From the NCBI GenBank assembly GCA_013397455.1, contig VYZB01000338.1, forward strand, positions 614,102 through 678,101: 64,000 bases of DNA, written 5' to 3'. The notes below the pieces were generated by a model that was given only the letters and a program-made list of their open reading frames with translations, did no database searches and was not told the DNA's origin. The DNA is from Crotophaga sulcirostris (lineage: Eukaryota > Chordata > Aves > Cuculiformes > Crotophagidae). Both the position numbers and the translations under genes were made by a program. This document shows positions 59,876-64,000 of the stretch, piece by piece; position 1 is the first letter of the stretch; the number at the start of each line of letters is the position of its first letter.

Positions 59876-61302
59876 AGAGGATATTTGCTGCTTTGGTCAC
59901 AGACTGGGAAGAAGAGAAAGTTCACAGCAGGGCAGAATTAGGATTCAGACTGGTTTAGAGCAACTGGAGAAGCAGTCTGAAAGCAGAAAGGCTCCATTCC
60001 TTAGGACATGTATGGAAGGGAGGGGGCCACCAGGCATGCGTCCAGCCCTGGGCTGGTGGTGGGCTCACCCAGGAGGCAGTGAGATCCTACCTGTTTTCCA
60101 AGACCTGTGGTAGGTCTTTACCTCAGGGTACCAGCAGGATGGGGATTTCTTGCAGCCACTGGCAGTATGCAAAACCCTCAGGGTGTGGGTTGGTTTCTTC
60201 AGCCAGCTGCTGCCTCCTGCAGGGTTGGCCAAGGGGAGGAGATCCCTGGTGAACTGTCCCCACAGAGAGCTGCCAGGTCACTGTCCACAGTCAGGTCAGG
60301 CCTCCAGGGCACACAGAGCTCTGCTGACAGTCATGAATTTTCCTTCAGAATAGTTTTCCGATGGAAAAGTATCCTCCTTTCACTAGTTTAGTAGATTTTC
60401 TTCAGCCATCTGAAATGCCAGCTGTCTGGCAGCCCCGTGTGTGCCTGCAGGAAGAAAGCCCAGCTGCCAACACCTTTCAGACAAGGTCATTGAGCACCCC
60501 AGCCGTTCATGTGCCCCACTCAGCAGTGCTCAGGGAAGGCCATGTGGAGAGCTGAAGACCCAAGGGCTTTTTTTTGGAGCCAGCAGCCTTTTGAAGGAAA
60601 CTCAAGAGGCAAGAGCAGGAATCAGGCCCTCAAAGACCTCATTTCTCCTGCTCCCTCCTGCCCTTAGGAACAGAGGATCTTCTAAGGCAGCTGAAAGAGG
60701 GATTCAGTCAAAGCTTGACTTCCTACACGGTGCCTCCATCATAAGAGGTGTTCAAGACTCAGCTATACAAGGCCATGACCTGATATTGTGTTGTCATCAG
60801 TCATAGTCTAAGCAGAAGTTTGGCCTATAGATCTCCAAAGGACCCTTACATCAACACACCTGTGACTGCACAGGAGTGATGGGAAAACCTCACTGGGATA
60901 GTGCCTACAGCCTGGAAGGACTCCCCTGTGCTGACAAGTGCATCTGCACCCTCTTTTCCTTCTTTTCTGTCTCCCACCTGTGTTTAAAACTCCTGGAGCC
61001 AAAGTGAACCCCGTGGTTTCAGCACTGACAATCATGGGCACCGGAGTCAGGATAATCAGCAGTTAATTGTTTCCCTCTGTGCCCTGGCCCACCTTGTGAC
61101 GGATAGGTCAGGCACTTTCATAGCCCCTCATTCAAAGGTGGGGACCCAGGACAGGGGTTTCTCTTTGTTCTCTGTGTATGGACCTGTGTCTCTGGTAAGT
61201 TGAGCCTGCTTTTTGAAAACTAGTAGAAAGATGCTGATGTGTTATTTATTTGCACATTGGCTGGGAGAAAAAGATGTATCTGAAAAAAACAAGGATACAG
61301 TT
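59876..61302. other. Unannotated sequence
   Basis: About 1.4 kb. Overlapping plus frames at 60107-60806 are not recognisable as any protein. No repeats identified. Confidence 0.45.
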
Positions 61303-61505
61303 CTTGGCTTTGTCAGGGATGAAAGGGTAATTGGCCATTGGAATGTGCTGCCCAGGGAGGTGGTGGAGTCGCCAACCCTGGAGGTGTTTAAGAGGAGATT
61401 GGCTGAGGCACTCAGTGCCGTGGTTTAGATGCTGGGTTGGTGTTGGGTTACAGGTTGGACTCAATGATCTCAGAGGTCCTTTCCAACCTTGTGTTACTGT
61501 GATAT
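61303..61505 (+). mobile_element. CR1 LINE, group Y, with internal deletion
   Basis: The plus-strand copy begins with a CTTTGTCAGGG stretch matching the LCQGK codons of the 55.94-kb copy, then jumps about 37 bp to GAAAGGGTAATTGG. The frame continues as [20 protein letters not shown] and [14 protein letters not shown] at 61428. The 3' UTR lacks the 'ttagtg' hexamer, as at 45.06 kb. The tail is degraded (GTTACTGTGATATT). Confidence 0.92.
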
Positions 61506-63323
61506 TTTCTGTGAAAGAGAGGCATGCTGGTGCTGTTGTGTCAGGTTCCAAAGAGGTCTTACCTGGAAGACCAATGTAATTCATGTCACTCACTCCAAAA
61601 CCAACTGAACTCGGACTGAATTAGGTGCAGAAACTGGTTGATAGGATGAGCAAGCATCTGGATATGCTTGTATGCATGTGTAATGTGGTGTGGGAGGAAC
61701 AACAGTTCATCAATGGAGGAGAGCAGTGCTTGCCTGAATCAGGGTCTTGTGTCGGGAGAGGAGCTGGGAGAGACAGGAGGTGGGAGTAGGTACCTTTCCC
61801 TTCCAGTCCATGAGAGGATTTTCATGTCTCTTCATTTCTTGCATTCAGCAAGGACCTAATTAAATTTTGGTAGAGTCCCAGGCTCCCTGCTCCCAGTGCC
61901 AGCCCAGGAGGTGGCAACATGCTACGGGCATGCTGCTGATCCAGGATGTGCTTCCCTTGGCCCCAGATGCCTTTTCCATTGGGTGCATATAATTAGGTGG
62001 ACATCATCGATGGGTGGAAGCTGCTTAGCGTATCAAAGCAGCCAACCGGATCGCTGGAGAAGGGGACCTGACCTTCTGTCTTCTCACGAAGTGGCACAGG
62101 ATTTGGGGGTCTCTGAGCATTTTCACATGTGCCCAGGCATCCTGATGTCTCTTGTCCGCCAAAGGCTACAAGCAGGGAGGCAGAGGCTTTTGCTTCTGGT
62201 CCAGAGGATGCTGTAAATCTCGGGGAGCCACTGCTGTGAAGACCTTCACAGCACCAAGCCTGCTGTCTATTGAGAAAAGCCAATACCCTTCTGTCTGTCA
62301 GATGGCACTTAACCGCTGCTGTTATTCTAGATGAGTGAACACTTGTGTTATATTTTCCAATAGCAAAAACTGGGGTCAGCAGGGTGTCTGCTGTTTTAGC
62401 CAAATCCAGATGGGGTTTTCCTATAAACAAGTGCACACAGAATATTTATACAGGCGATGGCACCTGACGCCTTAACACTTAGGCCATCCTATTGAGTAGC
62501 CACTCATACTATAAGTCACTTCAGTGCATTAAGTAAATATTTTAATATAGCCATGTCACTGTTTATTATATAATGGCGGGGGCCCAAATCTTGCCTAATG
62601 CTTGGTTAAAAAGTCAGTTTACACCATCCTTTACAGTGAATCAAAGAATGCATAAACGGGGCTCTTTTGTTACTCAGAGCTCTGTTTACTTTACTTTTCT
62701 GTAAACCTTTCGAAACACTTGCTTATAAGAGCTGATAGAACCCAGATTTTCCCCCGGGTCTGAGGTGTTCATGATGTCGGGAAGGTACCTCACCGAGTAA
62801 TCAATGGAGTTTCCACCCAGGAGCCCCAGCCTGGTTCCTCTCTATCTGTACCCAGCTCTGGATTGAAACCAGCTCAAGGTGGCACAAAGGCTGCCGGCGT
62901 TGGAGAAGAAAACCAGGTGGCTCCTGCACAGGTAGCTCTGCCTTGCAGACACAGATCTGGCACTGGGATCAGATGGCAGCAGTACAGGGGAGCATCTTTG
63001 GAAGCAGAGGTGTAGCCTGCATCAGGAAAAACTGTCTTCAGCTTCTTCTCCAGCTGAAGGATGGTGTGATCTGGTGAGCAGAGAGATGCGTTCATCTCTT
63101 CTTTATCGCCTTCTTTCTTCACCTGACTCTTCCCTCTGCTAATGCAGCACAAGCAGCACTGCCTCTCCCAGCACACAGGCTTCCTCTGCTTCTCTCTGCA
63201 GCGTGCTGCTGAGACACTTGTGGTCAGAAGGCATGCACAAATCTCACTTAAGATCAGTGATTAGATCAGAGAAATCCAAGATAACATGGACTAGGGCATG
63301 GGGACTTGAAAAGTCCATCACCT
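61506..63323. other. Unannotated sequence with a conserved-looking AT-rich block
   Basis: About 1.8 kb. The block at about 62340-62760 is AT-rich, with an inverted pair of forkhead-type sites (TGTTTAC at 62683-62689 and GTAAAC at 62701-62706) and several TTTAT/TAAT words. It is a candidate regulatory element by appearance only. A minus frame at 62874-63176 is unrecognised. Confidence 0.35.
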
Positions 63324-63815
63324 TGAGTCCTGTGTTCAGTTTTGGGCCCCGCAGTACAAGAAGGACATTGAGGTTCCAGAGAAGTAGAATGAAGCTGGTG
63401 AGAGAGCTGGAGAACAAGCCTTATGAGAGGTGGGTGAGGGAGTTGGGGTTGTTTAGCCTGGAGAAAAGGAGGCTGAGGGGAGACCTCATCACTGTCCACA
63501 ACTGCCTGAAAAGAGGTTGTGGTGAAGTGGGTGCTGGTCTCTTCTCCCAAGTAACAAGTGGTAGGATGAGAGACAATGGCCTCAAATTGCATGAGGGGAG
63601 GTTTAGATTGGACATCAGGAAAATTTTTTTCAATAAAAGGGTTGTCAGGCACTGGAACAGCTGCCCCAGGAGGTGGCTGAGTCACCATCCCTGGAGGTGT
63701 TTAAGAGGTTGGTTAGATGAGGTGCTCAGGGATCTGGTTTAGTAGTAGACAGGTACGGTTGGATTCGATGATCTCAAAGGTCTTTTCCATCCAAATGATT
63801 CTATGATTCTGTGAT
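63324..63815 (+). mobile_element. CR1 LINE, group M, extends further 5' than its relatives
   Basis: The plus-strand copy starts at 'gagtcctgtgttcagttttg' (codons for SPVFSFGP, equivalent to the VLCSVLGP segment). It then covers [60 protein letters not shown] and [20 protein letters not shown] to a stop at 63742. The frame is open over the whole copy. The 3' UTR ends in ATTCTATG and ATTCTGTG at 63815. This is a recently inserted or little-mutated group M copy. Confidence 0.94.
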
Positions 63816-64000
63816 CACATTTTCTGGCTCAGAGGGATTTGGGATGTTGCAGAGGAGCATGTGATGCTCTCAACCCTGCATATGGACCTCACAGTCACCC
63901 CTGTGTACTTCACACATCAGTTCTCTGTGCTCAACCCTGGTTCCTCTCCTGGTAGGGAAAGAACTTGACCTGAGCAGGATATGCATGATTCTTGGGAAGT
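63816..64000. other. Unannotated sequence to window end
   Basis: Under 200 bp; nothing recognised. Confidence 0.5.

Noticed and set aside
62874..63176. Minus open frame of 100 codons with a Lys/Glu-rich start
   Set aside because: Codon choice is plausible, but no splice signal or homologous family was recognised.
1..64000. Endogenous retrovirus LTRs, tRNA genes, SINEs, DNA transposons or CRISPR-like arrays
   Set aside because: I looked for paired terminal repeats, polypurine tracts, tRNA A/B boxes and regularly spaced repeats and saw none convincing; the only regular short repeats are CR1 octamers and homopolymers.

Overview
This window looks like non-coding DNA from a bird nuclear genome. 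I find no convincing protein-coding gene, rRNA, tRNA, CRISPR array or bacterial-type operon. The diagnosis rests on about 35 dispersed copies of one LINE type, CR1 (chicken repeat 1). They end in 8-bp tandem repeats instead of poly(A), are truncated at variable 5' positions, and encode the C-terminal end of the CR1 ORF2 reverse transcriptase. No SINEs or DNA transposons were recognised. The younger CR1 copies cover roughly 10.6 kb (about 16%) by my own boundaries. That is high for a bird and fits a CR1-rich lineage such as woodpeckers and relatives (inference only).

The copies fall into groups by 3' end. Group Y (13 copies) has a GATACTGT-type terminal octamer and largely open ORF tails, so it looks youngest. 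Group M has ATTCTATG octamers and an ORF tail of the [17 protein letters not shown] type. Group K has a 'gatcttaaaggtcttttccaac' type end. Group O has a 'gatccagtgggaggtgtccctgcccatgg' type 3' UTR and looks older. Group F is represented by one copy at 12.6-12.95 kb. Much older relics of the CR1/L3 clade are visible at 11.34-11.55 kb, 30.26-30.31 kb and about 41.15-42.47 kb. The last is itself interrupted by a younger group O fragment.

Layout: 0-26.7 kb holds scattered CR1s of all groups, including the longest copy (21.69-22.58 kb), which keeps the reverse-transcriptase FADD motif. A 147-N assembly gap lies inside a young copy at 24.82-24.97 kb. From 26.7 to 35.07 kb there is no young CR1, and 35.36-39.08 kb is also empty. 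These stretches contain AT-rich, homeobox/forkhead-motif-bearing sequence that looks like candidate conserved non-coding DNA. From 39 to 64 kb CR1s are dense, mostly on the + strand.

The many open frames between repeats are unremarkable in composition, overlap on both strands and match no family I recognise; I treat them as chance. One short cysteine-patterned open segment (minus strand, about 13.20-13.33 kb) and one lysine-rich minus segment (about 38.76-38.88 kb) are flagged as possible exon or pseudogene fragments. I did not find a new molecular system. The most informative signals are the young CR1 subfamily with its altered terminal octamer, the nested ancient LINE, a perfect 14-bp hairpin at 16.59 kb, and the CR1-free interval.
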